A stretch of DNA of 64,000 nucleotides, taken from the NCBI GenBank assembly GCA_032878915.1, contig JAVQMG010000087.1, positions 9,098,001-9,162,000 on the forward strand. Direction: 5' to 3'. The DNA comes from Castanopsis chinensis. Taxonomy: Eukaryota > Streptophyta > Magnoliopsida > Fagales > Fagaceae. Shown piece by piece: positions 1-11,834 of this stretch. The notes below the pieces were generated by a model. That model saw nothing but the letters and a program-made list of their open reading frames with translations, had not been told where the DNA came from and made no database searches. Position numbers and translations under genes: made by a program. Position 1 is the stretch's first letter; every line of letters begins with the position of its first letter.

Positions 1-1411
1 TACACCTTAAAATAATATAAACAACTCAATAAAAATAATATATTCCTGCAAGAGAGAGAATAAAAAATAATTTTAAAACATAGAAACTTGCTACAATCAC
101 ATCTTACAATTGGAAACTCGGGTAATGCATCTCTTTTGCGGTTTGATGCTATAAAATAGGATATTTGGAGTTTTAGAACTCCTAGTACTAATGCTATGCT
201 CAAACTTCTGAACACAGTTGAATATGGATGAACGCAAGTTTAATCAGTAATCACTTTATAAGTTTATTGTATCAAACAATAATGAATCTTATAGTCTCCC
301 CCCCCCCCCCTTCCTTTGTATATTTATTTTACTAGGTGGATGACAACTTTTCACTTGTTTGGTAAAAATTAAAACCCAACATTATTAGTTGATGAAATCT
401 TCCTCATTTCCCCGTTTTAACTTAACATTGGTAGCTTTAACACTGATATTACTTTAAAATTGCAGGTAAATAATGCTAGGACTACTGGAGCCATAGTCAA
501 TGAAGAAGAAGTGTGGAAACTTAGTGTTGAAGAAGTAAGTCTCTCAATATCATATACATCTTTGTTTTTCTCAATTCTCAAGTTAAGGTCGTAATCCAGA
601 ATTTTTAAACATTGTTTGCAGCATAAGCATTTAAACAGAAAAGGGCATTGGTAGAGAATATTAAAAAAAATAATAGTGATAAAATGTTTTAAACACGATT
701 GCAGCAACATTTACCATTGCATTTGATGATACAGATTGTAGGTATAAATGCCAGGCCTCTAAAGGACCTTATAAAGCAAACTTACGAAACTTCAGAGATC
801 TGTTTGAGATCAAACTACTATGGGATCAAGCAACTCAACAAAGCTCTTATTCCACTTCTTCTATTATCCGGTTCAGCAAGAATTGTGAATGTCTCCTCCT
901 TTGTGGGACAATTAAAGGTACAAATTTGAAACTCGTCTCATTAAACCATAAGCATTATAAGTTAAGTGGGGGCATGATATGTTTTGTACGTATAGAGGCT
1001 TTAATCAATTAGAAAATAAAAATTTTAATTTGTGTTTATATTTCAGCGTATTCCAAATGAGAATGTAAGGTTGTTGATGGCATCACAGAAGAGAAAGTGG
1101 ACAAGTTGGTGGAGGAATTTCTTGAAGAAGTGAAGGAGAATGTGGTAGAGACCAATAATTGGCCTGCTAATTTTTCTGCCTACTTCATCTCCAAAGCAGC
1201 GCTTAATGCTTACACAAGGATTTTGGCACGGATGTATCCCAAAATTTTGATAAATGCAGCAAATCCTGGGTATATCAGCACAGACTTCAACAACAATACT
1301 GGTTCTTTGACCGTCGAAGATGGTGCGAAAGGTCCTATGATGTTAGCTCTAATCCCTGAAGGTGGACCCTCTGGCCTTTTCTTTGATAAAGCGGTAGTGT
1401 CAACCTTTTGA
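1..1411 (+). pseudogene. SDR copy alpha1, 5'-truncated by the window, frameshifted
   Basis: This is the 3' part of a neomenthol dehydrogenase/salutaridine reductase-like SDR; the window opens inside intron 2. Exons seen: exon 3 466-534 (69 nt), exon 4 735-917 (183 nt) and exon 5 1047-1411 (365 nt). Exon 4 keeps the NYYG segment and the catalytic VSS serine, and the tail keeps SAYFISKAA (YxxxK) and the family C-terminal EGGPSGLFF pattern. Exon 5 is 13 nt shorter than in alpha2 (26595-26972). The deletion lies at about 1070/1071, just after the NENVR codons, and shifts the frame into a stop long before YxxxK. Exon 3 reads NNAR where the family has NNAG. The 5' exons lie outside the window. The exon boundaries are clear from comparison with alpha2 and alpha3. 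I call it a pseudogene with confidence unless the deletion is an assembly error. Confidence 0.88.
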
Positions 1412-3602
1412 ATGTGAACATGATGGTATCCAATGTCTTCATATATGCGTGTGCTTTAGAGAGAGAGAGAAGTTGTAGTTATTAGCTTTTATTTGTAATG
1501 CTGTGGAAGCTATTTCAAATCTTGCATTTGAATTTTAGTAAGAGAGTTGAGGAGAAACATGGATTTTAAAGGTTTAATTTCAAATCATCCTCAAAAGGAT
1601 TATTCTCAAATCTCAAACCTAAGATAGCAACTAATTGACACTTACAAACTCACACCCATTCTTTCTCCTCAATGATGTTTTTGATAACTTGATGTGTTGA
1701 GATAACAAAAGTTTTGATATTGATTTGTTGCAAATTTAGTTAATTACAATGGATTTATGCAAACAAGAAATAGAAAAATAGGACATACAATTACACAAGA
1801 ACCCAAGGTTTATGTGGTTTGACATTGGGCTTACATAAGCAACCAAGTTGAGGAGAATGTTTCACTAAGAAAATCAAGAGATTATTAATTAAGCTAGAAC
1901 AAAGATATTCTAACACAACCTAAACCCTAAATGCACCTTAGGAATGCCTGAGTTTGGTCCTTCAACGATTTCAATAGGGGTCTCCAATGATGGTCCATAA
2001 CAAAGTGGGTTAGGTGAATTATATAGTGTGGTCCATCTTACACATGGGCTCGAGAGTACAACCCAAGCATTGTGAGCTAGGGCAGAAAAAATAAGTTGTC
2101 ACTAAGTTTTAAATGGATTCCAAACTACTTTAAACCCCCCCTATTCAAAGGGCTAAATATCAAATTAAAGTATGGGATTGAGAAGACATTATTCATTCAA
2201 TTGCTAGTAATCACTTGTGTTATGAAATATATCTAAGGAAAATTGTACTAAAAAAATCAGTGGCAGTGCCACATTGAAGGCAAGGGGTTCAAATGAATTC
2301 CCTGACTTGAAGAAAAAGCAAAAAAAAAAAAAAAAAATCAAACCCTTTGAAATAAAATTTTGAACACTCTGATCTAGCAATAAATTGAAAAAAGCATAGT
2401 TGCACAATAAGGGAAAAAAAGAACATGAGGAAAAAATGATTGGTGAGGACCAAAGAGTCTAAGAAGTTGGAAATGAGGTTTGAAATTAGATGAGAAAAGA
2501 AATTATTGTGATTAAGAAAGTCAGATTAGAAATACATGTGGGTGAGAGTGGGGATAGGAAAGGTGAGTGGAGACGAATATGTTTGGAAGATTTCTAATTT
2601 ACACATATTAAATCACAGAAATTGGAAATAAAACAAAATTCATGTAAAAAAGTAAAACTTATTTCCCATAAATGTGACTCTTGAAATTAAGTTTAGGGAT
2701 AAAAGAGAATAAGAATTGGTTTGATTGAGAGGAGAGACAGAGAGCAAAAATGTTATTTGAGTTTCCCCTTCTTTTTTTCTTTTTTTTGTTTTGAAACAAC
2801 TTATTTAAATAAAAGAGGCTAATAAGTATAAGATATATTCTAATTTGAATTACAGTAAGTCAGTAAGTATTGATAATAAGACACACTATGAGAACATTTT
2901 CTACTTGGGTATATTAGGATGAACCATAAAGTTGGGTTTTGTTATTTTTTTGGTTTAAATCATAAAAATGAATTGATAAACAAAATAAAAAAGGAATGGG
3001 GCCATTGGATACCTTCCCATCTCCTTCTATGACAAAACGCATTGGAAAGAGAAGCAATGATAACAGCTATACTATAAAAATTAGAAGTGAATTGCACTGA
3101 GAAGCCCAAAAAGCTTAGTCTTGGGCCAAGCCATTAGATTCCCTATGACTAAATAGCCCAGCAATCAAAGCCTTTTAGTCTTTTACAACAAATTTCGGTT
3201 GTATTGCACTTTCCTGAAAAAACTACATTTTTTTTTTATTCTTCTTCTTCTGTACGATACAATAATGTCCTCATCGAAGGTGATAAATTTACAATAAAAC
3301 TGTCATCAATTACATCTAATTTTTTTTCTTTCCCTCTCTCCAGATATGGCTTTTGACACTGAAAAATTAAGTTTCAGTATTTTTTTTCTCATTTTAAAAA
3401 TAATCATTTTTGGTGGTTTAGACCTTTTCCATCGTAAAAATACGAAGTTGTCATGGTATACGTAAAAATCCAGACAGTTCGTGAACAATTTTTACAGTTT
3501 TACTTTCGGCAAATCTATGAACGCCTATAAATTAAACTTCACCTAGAGCAGAACTATAATTTTCAGATAAGCCATCATTACACTCTTCAATTTCCATAAC
3601 AA
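1412..3602. other. Spacer between alpha1 and beta1, no gene seen
   Basis: About 2.2 kb of AT-rich DNA that aligns by eye, nearly base for base, with the alpha2-beta2 spacer at 26973-29150. I see homopolymer runs and a short GA run near 1460 but no coding pattern. The last 160 bases carry the decayed beta promoter motif described separately. Confidence 0.7.
3448..3466 (+). promoter_or_regulatory. Upstream GTCATGG...ACG motif of beta1
   Basis: The bases TTGTCATGGTATACGTAAA lie about 140 bp before the beta1 ATG. They match the GTCATGG-N(3-4)-ACG motif found upstream of the alpha and gamma paralogs, but the leading ACG is degenerate (TTG). A regulatory role is inferred from its recurrence only. 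Confidence 0.4.
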
Positions 3603-5489
3603 ATGGCAGAAACGACCATAAATCCTGGGACGAAGAGGTCATTTTATCTACAACTATAATCTCTTCAATTTGACATATGAAAATGAGTTTCTCTTGGGAC
3701 ATTCTTATTTTATTAATATATTTATTATTTTAACTTTTACTCTACGATTGCTGTTATAACAGGAGGCAATAAAGTTATCGGATTTGAGATATGTAGACAG
3801 TTAGCTTCAAATGGGGTCTGGCCTGGGTGGTTTTAACTGCTAGTGATGTAAGGAGGGGCAATGAAGCTGTTGAAAAACTCAAGGCTGGTGGATGCTCTGT
3901 TGTAGTTTTTCATCAACTAGATGTGATGGACCCAACTAGCATTTCTTCTTTGGAAGGTTTCATCAGAAGCCAATTTGGGAAGCTAGACATATTGGTGGTG
4001 CAACTTATACATCTTTGGTTTAAAGGGTTTTTAAGTGTAACTTTGAGAGTGGAGATCGTTGCTTTGCTTCTTTCTTTATGTTACATGGAATCTCTAGCAT
4101 TTATCACATAGAAATTTTATATAGAAGTATATAACTGACTTAGGAGTAACTGTGTGCAGGAAACTCTTTCAATCAGTTTGTTTTTTCAACAAGGATGAAT
4201 CATATAATCTTGTTTTACTCTTCCCCAACTTAAAACCCAATGTTAAATAGGGATGAAATTTTGTTTTGTTTTTGTTTTTTTCCCTCTTTTGGCGGATCTA
4301 ATATTGACATTATTTCAAAATTGCTGATAAATAATGCAGGGATTCTTGGAACCAATAGTCAATGTAGAGGAACGAAAGAAACTTATTTCTGATTAAGCAA
4401 GTCATACAATGTTATGCAGAGGTCTAGGTCTGTGTAAGGCTCAAAGGACTCAAAACAATTTAACAAAATTCAAATTTTGAGTATTTGTTTATCTACTACC
4501 AAAAAAGACAAAAACTTCCTTTGTCTCAGCTTGTGGACCACATATCAAGAATTTTAAAATCCATTGCAATATAAAAGCATTTAGACGGGCTGGATTGGTC
4601 ATAGATACTAACCAAATGTTATCTTCTTCCACCCTTTTTCTCTTTATCCTCCCTTCTAGAAAGGAAAATTCACAAAATAAAAGGAAATTAAACAAGAATG
4701 TCACATCATTTACCATTTCTACAACGATGATACAGATTTTAGGTCCAAATGCCAGACCTCTGAAGAAAGTCAAGAAGCAAACTTATCAAACAACTGATGA
4801 TTTTTTGAGAACAAACTACTATGGAACTAAGCGTGCAAAACACGTATTCCTCTTCTATTATCCAATTCAGAAAGAATAGTAAATGTCGTACTCCTCGACT
4901 CTGGGACAATTAAAGGTACAAAATGAAAAACTCATCTTACTAAATCATTTATAAATCAACTTCATTTGGTCATGATCATTTCACGGCAATATAGAGTGCA
5001 AGATTCTGGCTTTGATGATTGTGTAGGACCTGCACTAAACATTTGGTTCTAGGAAATTGCTTGAAATTTCTTTCAAAAAATTAAAATTTCAATTGTGGTA
5101 ATATTTTAGCTTATTTCAACTGAGAATGCAAAGAAGAAACTAGGAGATGTTAATGGCCTCACAGAAGAGAAAGTTGAGACAAGGTGGTGGAGGGATTTCT
5201 AGTAGATGTAAAGGAGAATTTGATTGAAATCAACGGTTGGCTTGCTAATATTTCTGCTTACATAGTCTCCAAGGCAGTTCTTAATGCATACACAAGGGTT
5301 CTTTTAAGGAAGTACCTCAAAATGGCAATCAACTCCGGGAGTCCAAGATATACCAACACAGAATTGAACAACAATAGTGGGATTTTGACCATCGAAAAAG
5401 GTGCAAAAGGTCCTATGATGCTAGCTTTGATGCCTGAAGGTGGTCCTTCCGGCCTCTTCTTTGATCAAATGGAAGTGTCAACCTTCTGA
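3603..5489 (+). pseudogene. SDR copy beta1, multiply disabled
   Basis: The five-exon SDR layout is recognisable: exon 1 3603-3637 (MAETTINPGTKR start), exon 2 about 3746-3994, exon 3 about 4327-4400, exon 4 about 4735-4915 and exon 5 5110-5489. Several lesions are visible. The exon 2 acceptor reads TAC instead of TAG. Exon 2 is 249 nt instead of 244, with 5 extra bases after the SNGV codons, and this frame runs into TAA. The exon 3 acceptor reads GCTG instead of GCAG. Exon 3 carries one extra base compared with beta2. Exon 4 is 2 nt short, and exon 5 is 2 nt long near the EEKV codons. The cofactor motif is TGGNKVIG instead of TGANKGIG. YxxxK (SAYIVSK) and the C-terminal tail are still readable in one frame. 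An AATAAA lies at 5543-5548. It is almost certainly a dead gene. Most lesions are shared with beta2. Confidence 0.92.
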
Positions 5490-6308
<819 letters not shown>

Positions 6309-6520
6309 GAAAATAATTATTAGGGAGTATTATTGTTTACTAAAAAAATTAGGGAGTTTTTATCCAGTCCCAAGACAATGGAAATTTATAAGATTGCTAA
6401 GTTTTCTCAAATCCTCTCTTCTCTTCTAATATATGAAGTACTAATTCAATCCAATAAATATGTATCATGCACGCCAATTATCAACTCTTCCCTCTAATTT
6501 TTGCTATAATATTTTCTAAC

Positions 6521-6687
6521 CTTTTTTTTTTTTAAGAGAGAATTCAAACCTATGGCGTCCGCTTCTGATGATAGCTATTTATCATCAGACCAAGACACCA
6601 ATCAGTTTTAGGTGTAGGTGGGGATTAAACCCCAGATCTCTTATTCAACAATCAGAGACTTTACCAATTGAACTAGTTAAAACCCAC
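6521..6687 (-). mobile_element. tRNA-derived SINE
   Basis: Read on the minus strand, the element opens with a tRNA-like head: an A-box-like TAGTTCAATTGG (plus strand 6664-6675) and a B-box-like GGGGTTTAATCCCC (plus 6620-6633). A unique body follows, then a run of A (plus-strand T run at 6522-6533). Both sides carry the direct repeat TTCTAAC (6514-6520 and 6688-6694), as expected for target-primed insertion. An internal pol III promoter is typical of SINEs. The B box has drifted from the consensus GGTTCGANNCC, so this copy is probably inactive. Confidence 0.7.
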
Positions 6688-6694
6688 TTCTAAC

Positions 6695-7373
6695 TTTTTA
6701 CTTAGCATATATTCCATCTTGATATTCTAATATATCTAGTTTCATGTGCTAATATCATTGCATCAATGTTTTAAGCCACAGGTGGCACTTAGTTCCATTG
6801 CAATTATTTCATTGAACTTTGTAGTTCTTTCAATCTAATGTTCTTCTCATCTGATTTCTTTCTTGCACAAACCTATTATGGATCCTTTCTTTTTTTACCT
6901 TCAATTTCATTAGCTATTGACTAAATTTGTTGTTCATATGTTTTTTAGATTTTGGTTATCCTTCATTTCCAAAATAGTGGTCCAAGATTCACCCTGTTCC
7001 AAATATCCAGAAAAACTTTTGGTTCTTATTTTAAGCTAGCTCAAAATAATCTAAAATTGGTATTTTTCCTCAAAAATCATTTTTTTTTCCTAACTTTTCA
7101 CTTTGGAATAAACTGGTTTCTTTTTTTTCTTTTCACTTACCATATTTCTTGTTCACTTATTTTATTGTGATATCACTTTTATTTTGTTTCAAACTTGTAT
7201 TTTGATGTTGCGTAAGTGTGCAACATATTTTGCTGTAAAGTATGTGTTGACCTTCAAATTTTTGTTTCATTCATTACCTTCAGTTTGTTTATTTATTAGT
7301 TTTATGTATAAAATTATCTTCTACTTGTTATCATTGCATTGACTTATCTATAATGTTTTGACTTGTCCATTCT
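6695..7373. other. AT-rich spacer, nothing recognised
   Basis: T-rich unique sequence between the SINE and the hAT element. I see no coding pattern, splice-flanked exon or repeat structure. Confidence 0.5.
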
Positions 7374-7423
7374 CTAATAAGTAGGGCAGCCCAACAAATT
7401 TGGAGGCATAAGGCAATATATTT

Positions 7424-8477
7424 TGTTAGGACATATGTAGTTCAAGTTTGTTAACATATGTCGCTATTTTATGTAGTTGGCTAATCCTTTGACAAAACGC
7501 ACTTTACTTGTATTTGGATAGATCTAGGATGTGTTTAATACTTCAAAGAACATGTTGTTCAAGTTTAGTATTAAAACCATGAAGATTGGACCAAGAAACA
7601 AGTGAAGAAAAAGTGTGTACTAAAGCTGGACACCTGGTGGACACCTGGCGGATAGCTGCTGGACACCTGCGGACAGATAGCTATCTATCGAGCTATCTAT
7701 CGAGGTATCTATCGAGATTTAATGAGGCTCGACAGCTGCCCGATCGATCGAGGTATCTATCGAGGTTACGGGAATTCAGTTTTCCAGATCTGATTTTTGG
7801 GCCAGGCTTTTGTATTTGTGTAGGGTTTCTTTTCTCACAACCCTAGGCATATATAAAGCATATTTTTGAGGCCGTCACATAAGAGAATACAAGGAGAACA
7901 CATGCAAAAGGTGACCGAAGCCTAATTCTCTCTGAAAGAAGCTACTGCGTCTTTGCGCCTTAGGGTTTTGTAACCAAGTGCTTCTTAATCTTCATCGTGT
8001 GTATGAAGTGAAGAACTTTGCAGCCAACATTCTTCTTCCTCAAGTTGGTGAGTGAGTCACGTACTGGGATTCGTGCAAAGGAGTTAGTCACGTACTGGGA
8101 TCCGTGCATCAAAGGGTGGCGTTCATATATTGAAGAGTTCAGAGGTTCTGAAGCAGTAGAAGGTTTCTGCTGTGAGTTCATCTACGGGGATTGTAGAGTC
8201 TAGTGACAAAGGTTTTGTACTAGATCTGAAACTTCTCTTTACTATAGTGGATTGCTTTTCGGGAAGGTTTCCCCCCAGGTTTTTACTGTGAAACTGGTTG
8301 GTTTCATTGGTTTTCCTGGGTCATCATATCTTGTCTTATTTATTTTTCCGCTGCACTTATATTTGACATGATATTGATGTTTGTTTGTTTTAACAAGTTT
8401 TATGCATAATAAATTTAATTAACAACTTGGGTTTAAAACTTGTTAATTCTATCAACCGGGGTCTAAATTTCCCAACA
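7424..8477 (+). repeat. 5' LTR
   Basis: The 1054-bp LTR begins TG and ends CA. A TATATAAA box lies at about 7851, placing the likely transcript start in the second half of the LTR. A cluster of CTATCGAG-type 8-mers occupies about 7676-7765. Confidence 0.93.
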
Positions 8478-8479
8478 AG

Positions 8480-8494
8480 TGGTATCAGAGCGGG
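8480..8494 (+). other. Primer binding site (initiator Met tRNA type)
   Basis: TGGTATCAGAGCGGG starts two bases after the 5' LTR. This is the usual complement of the plant initiator methionine tRNA 3' end used to prime reverse transcription. Confidence 0.9.
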
Positions 8495-9211
8495 TACACT
8501 CTGATTGGATTAATTTCCTGAGTGTGATCCTTGACCCCCGTTGTCATGGAATTTGTTGGTGAGTTATTAAAAGTCTTGAGCTTTTTAACTCAATTTCAGG
8601 AGAATTTTAATTCTTCTATGTCCTTTAGTAGTCACACTAGGACACGTGCCTTTTCATCTTCACGGCCAAAGACTCGTGCTGTGTGGGTGAGAAAGGAGCC
8701 TAAGACTTAATTGTCTTTTCTGTTTGTCCTCTTCTTTAATTCTTTCTATCTAAAGTAGGACTCTCTTTGCTTGATTTCTTTTCTGCTGTTGAAATCATGC
8801 TTTCATGCATCTGCACCATTCTATCATGTTCTCATGCATATGCATCCTTCTTTCATGCATTCATGTTGTCTGTCTGTTTTTGTTTGGTTGTTTAGTTTTT
8901 TTTTTTAAAAAAAAAAATTTTGAAAAATTAAAAAAAATACAAAAACAGTGTGTGTATGTGTACATTAGTTCTTGTGAACCTTAAAATGGCCATTGAAACA
9001 GAGTTTTCTAAACTTTGTATCACCTGTAGCTTAGATGAGCACTCTTCTGCACAACTAAGCGAGTGAGCTCTGTAGCTCTTTGTTTGTGATGAGTAAGGTT
9101 AAGTGATCTCTTCTTCTTAACACTCGTGTCACTCTTTTTGACGGGTTGAACTAGAAAATCCTAAGAGAAAGGCATAAATAACCATCTCACCACTGTTACT
9201 CGCCAATCATA

Positions 9212-9299
9212 ATATGACATCTGTATGCTTCGGCATAGCAAAAGTGCAATGTCATAAGACACCTGTATGCTTCGGCATAGCAAAAGTGCAGTGTCAAAA
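9212..9299 (+). repeat. Two tandem copies of a ~43-bp unit in the retrotransposon interior
   Basis: The phrase CTGTATGCTTCGGCATAGCA occurs twice, each time followed by AAAGTGCA and a TGTCA. It lies in the non-coding interior of the LTR element. Function is unknown. Confidence 0.85.
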
Positions 9300-9885
9300 G
9301 CTTAACATCATTGGGTATTTCTTTTCTTTCTCTTGTATGCCCATGCATGATATGCTTGTTAAAAAGAAAATATGCAAAGAAATAAAAAGCAAAAAGATTA
9401 AAAATGCTTTAAAATATGGTTGCAAGCGTGTTTTCTAGGAGATGTGGGAGTTATAGGATGTACCTCGAAGGTGATAGTCCCCATCAAATAGTTATGATTG
9501 TGTGTGAGTTAAAGTGATTTTCTCATATCTCAAATCGTCATAACATTGAGACACATATGCAATCTTGCGATGTTTTCACACACGACACGCAATACTCTTT
9601 GCTATTCTTGATACATGTGCAGGTACAATGTGATTTGGCCATCACAAGGTTTACATGTTTTAATGTATGCTCACTAAACTGTCTTAACTTGTTTTTGAAA
9701 TATAAAATTGGTTAGACTTGTTTAGTGTGTGTGTGCGTGTTTTGAGATACATGTGCATCAATTTTCTTGTTAAGAGATGATTTTGAGAGGTTAATATGTC
9801 GTTTGGATCTTTGGTTGAGTTGCATGCATAATTGCATTCACATCTGTGTTTTTCTCTTCTTGAAAAACTGTTTTTAAGCCATCTC

Positions 9886-10082
9886 GACACATCCTCGACA
9901 CCTCTCGATACCTGGCTTATCTGTCGAGATCTTCAGTTGCATGTTATCGCAATCTCGACACCTCTCGATAGCTAGGTGGATCGATCGAGAAAGTTTCTGT
10001 CTCCTCGATAGCTTCTCGATAGCTGTTCGATCCATCGAGGTCTGCTCGATAGCTCCTCGATACCTCTCGATCGATCGAGATT
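9886..10082 (+). repeat. Cluster of CTCGATA-type short repeats
   Basis: Many copies of CTCGATAGC, CTCGACACC and CGATCGATCGAG are packed into about 200 bp. They are the reverse complement of the CTATCGAG cluster in the LTRs, so one transcript carries complementary segments. Confidence 0.85.
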
Positions 10083-10767
10083 CTCTGCATGCATTATTGT
10101 TCACATGTTTTGCATATTTCTCTTATCTTGTCATCCATAGCATCTTGTTTCATTACATTCATGCATTTTTATGGATTCTTTGTGCCCCCTTGATCATCTT
10201 TGATCATCTTTGTGTTTCTCGAGTGAAGCTTTATAGCTTCACGTACCCTCTGTCAATCGTGACAAAAAGGGGGAGAAATTGGAGAATTTGTGGTTTCTTT
10301 CTTTAAGATTCTACAAGTTAGGGGGAGAAATACATGCCCTTGTAAGGGGGAGTTGTGTTTCATCTTGTTAGGGGGAGTGTTTACCTCCTTGTTCATGTAC
10401 CTAGGTCTTGTGACCATTTTTACATACAACATGGTATTTATCAAGTGGTATATATATGATGATGTATGTTTTCTTCACCTATCTCTACATGTGTTGTTTC
10501 TTTTCTATCTTTATACACATGTTTCTTTATTTGTATGCAATCTATTATTTCTGCTTCACACAAAGATGCCTTGATGTGTTTTGTTTAAAGTGTTTCAGAA
10601 ATACAGGTTGTCAAAGTCTTCCATGCCATGAACTCTCTTCTTGAAAAGTTTTTCAAGAGTTTGTGTTAGGGTAGATTTTATTGTATTCAACAAGTGAGTA
10701 TGAGTTGAGTGATTTATGACTTCTCTCATATGTTCATTTGTTTGTTGTGGTTTTGTCACGGATTGCC

Positions 10768-10778
10768 AAAGGGGGAGA
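10768..10778 (+). other. Polypurine tract
   Basis: AAAGGGGGAGA immediately precedes the 3' LTR, where plus-strand DNA synthesis is primed in LTR retrotransposons. Confidence 0.9.
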
Positions 10779-10779
10779 T

Positions 10780-11834
10780 TGTTAGGACATATGTAGTTCA
10801 AGTTTGTTAACATATGTCGCTATTTTATGTAGTTGGCTAATCCTTTGACAAAACGCACTTTACTTGTATTTGGATAGATCTAGGATGTGTTTAATACTTC
10901 AAAGAACATGTTGTTCAAGTTTAGTATTAAAACCATGAAGATTGGACCAAGAAACAAGTGAAGAAAAAGTGTGTACTAAAGCTGGACACCTGGTGGACAC
11001 CTGGCGGATAGCTGCTGGACACCTGCGGACAGATAGCTATCTATCGAGCTATCTATCGAGGTATCTATCGAGATTTAATGAGGCTCGACAGCTGCCCGAT
11101 CGATCGAGGTATCTATCGAGGTTACGGGAATTCAGTTTTCCAGATCTGATTTTTGGGCCAGGCTTTTGTATTTGTGTAGGGTTTCTTTTCTCACAACCCT
11201 AGGCATATATAAAGCATATTTTTGAGGCCGTCACATAAGAGAATACAAGGAGAACACATGCAAAAGGTGACCGAAGCCTAATTCTCTCTGAAAGAAGCTA
11301 CTGCGTCTTTGCGCCTTAGGGTTTTGTAACCAAGTGCTTCTTAATCTTCATCGTGTGTATGAAGTGAAGAACTTTGCAGCCAACATTCTTCTTCCTCAAG
11401 TTGGTGAGTGAGTCACGTACTGGGATTCGTGCAAAGGAGTTAGTCACGTACTGGGATCCGTGCATCAAAGGGTGGCGTTCATATATTGAAGAGTTCAGAG
11501 GTTCTGAAGCAGTAGAAGGTTTCTGCTGTGAGTTCATCTACGGGGATTGTAGAGTCTAGTGACAAAGGTTTTGTACTAGATCTGAAACTTCTCTTTACTA
11601 TAGTGGATTGCTTTTCGGGAAGGTTTCCCCCCAGGTTTTTTACTGTGAAACTGGTTGGTTTCATTGGTTATCCTGGGTCATCATATCTTGTCTTATTTAT
11701 TTTTCCGCTGCACTTATATTTGACATGATATTGATGTTTGTTTGTTTTAACAAGTTTTATGCATAATAAATTTAATTAACAACTTGGGTTTAAAACTTGT
11801 TAATTCTATCAACCGGGGTCTAAATTTCCCAACA
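10780..11834 (+). repeat. 3' LTR
   Basis: The copy is nearly identical to 7424-8477, with one extra T and one A/T change noticed. It is followed by the TATTT target duplication. Confidence 0.93.

Larger units (their letters stand above)
7424..11834 (+). mobile_element. Non-autonomous Copia-like LTR retrotransposon, recent
   Basis: Two direct LTRs (7424-8477 and 10780-11834) start TGTTAGG and end CCCAACA. The 5-bp target duplication TATTT lies at 7419-7423 and 11835-11839. The 5' LTR is followed by an initiator-Met-tRNA primer binding site, and a purine tract AAAGGGGGAGA precedes the 3' LTR. The 2.3-kb interior has no gag or pol frame and contains repeated GGGGGAGA purine blocks (about 10268-10378) of the kind seen in Copia tails. 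I noticed only two differences between the LTRs, a T indel near 8280/11637 and an A/T change near 8313/11670, so insertion was recent. Copia assignment is inferred from primer site and tail. Mobility would need proteins from another element. Confidence 0.93.

Noticed and set aside
417..710. Minus-strand open frames repeated in each alpha copy (also 25964-26257, 62951-63133)
   Set aside because: They are antisense to alpha intron 2-exon 3-intron 3 and recur only because the gene is duplicated. The protein is Cys/Phe-rich low-complexity with no motif.
6521..6687. Possible tRNA gene on the minus strand
   Set aside because: A- and B-box-like sequences are present, but I could not form a full cloverleaf with an acceptor stem. 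A 3' A run and flanking duplication point to a SINE.
7586..7846. 86-residue frame in each LTR (also 10942-11202), rich in YLSR repeats
   Set aside because: It is translation of the CTATCGAG repeat cluster inside the LTR, spans the likely promoter region and has no protein-like features.
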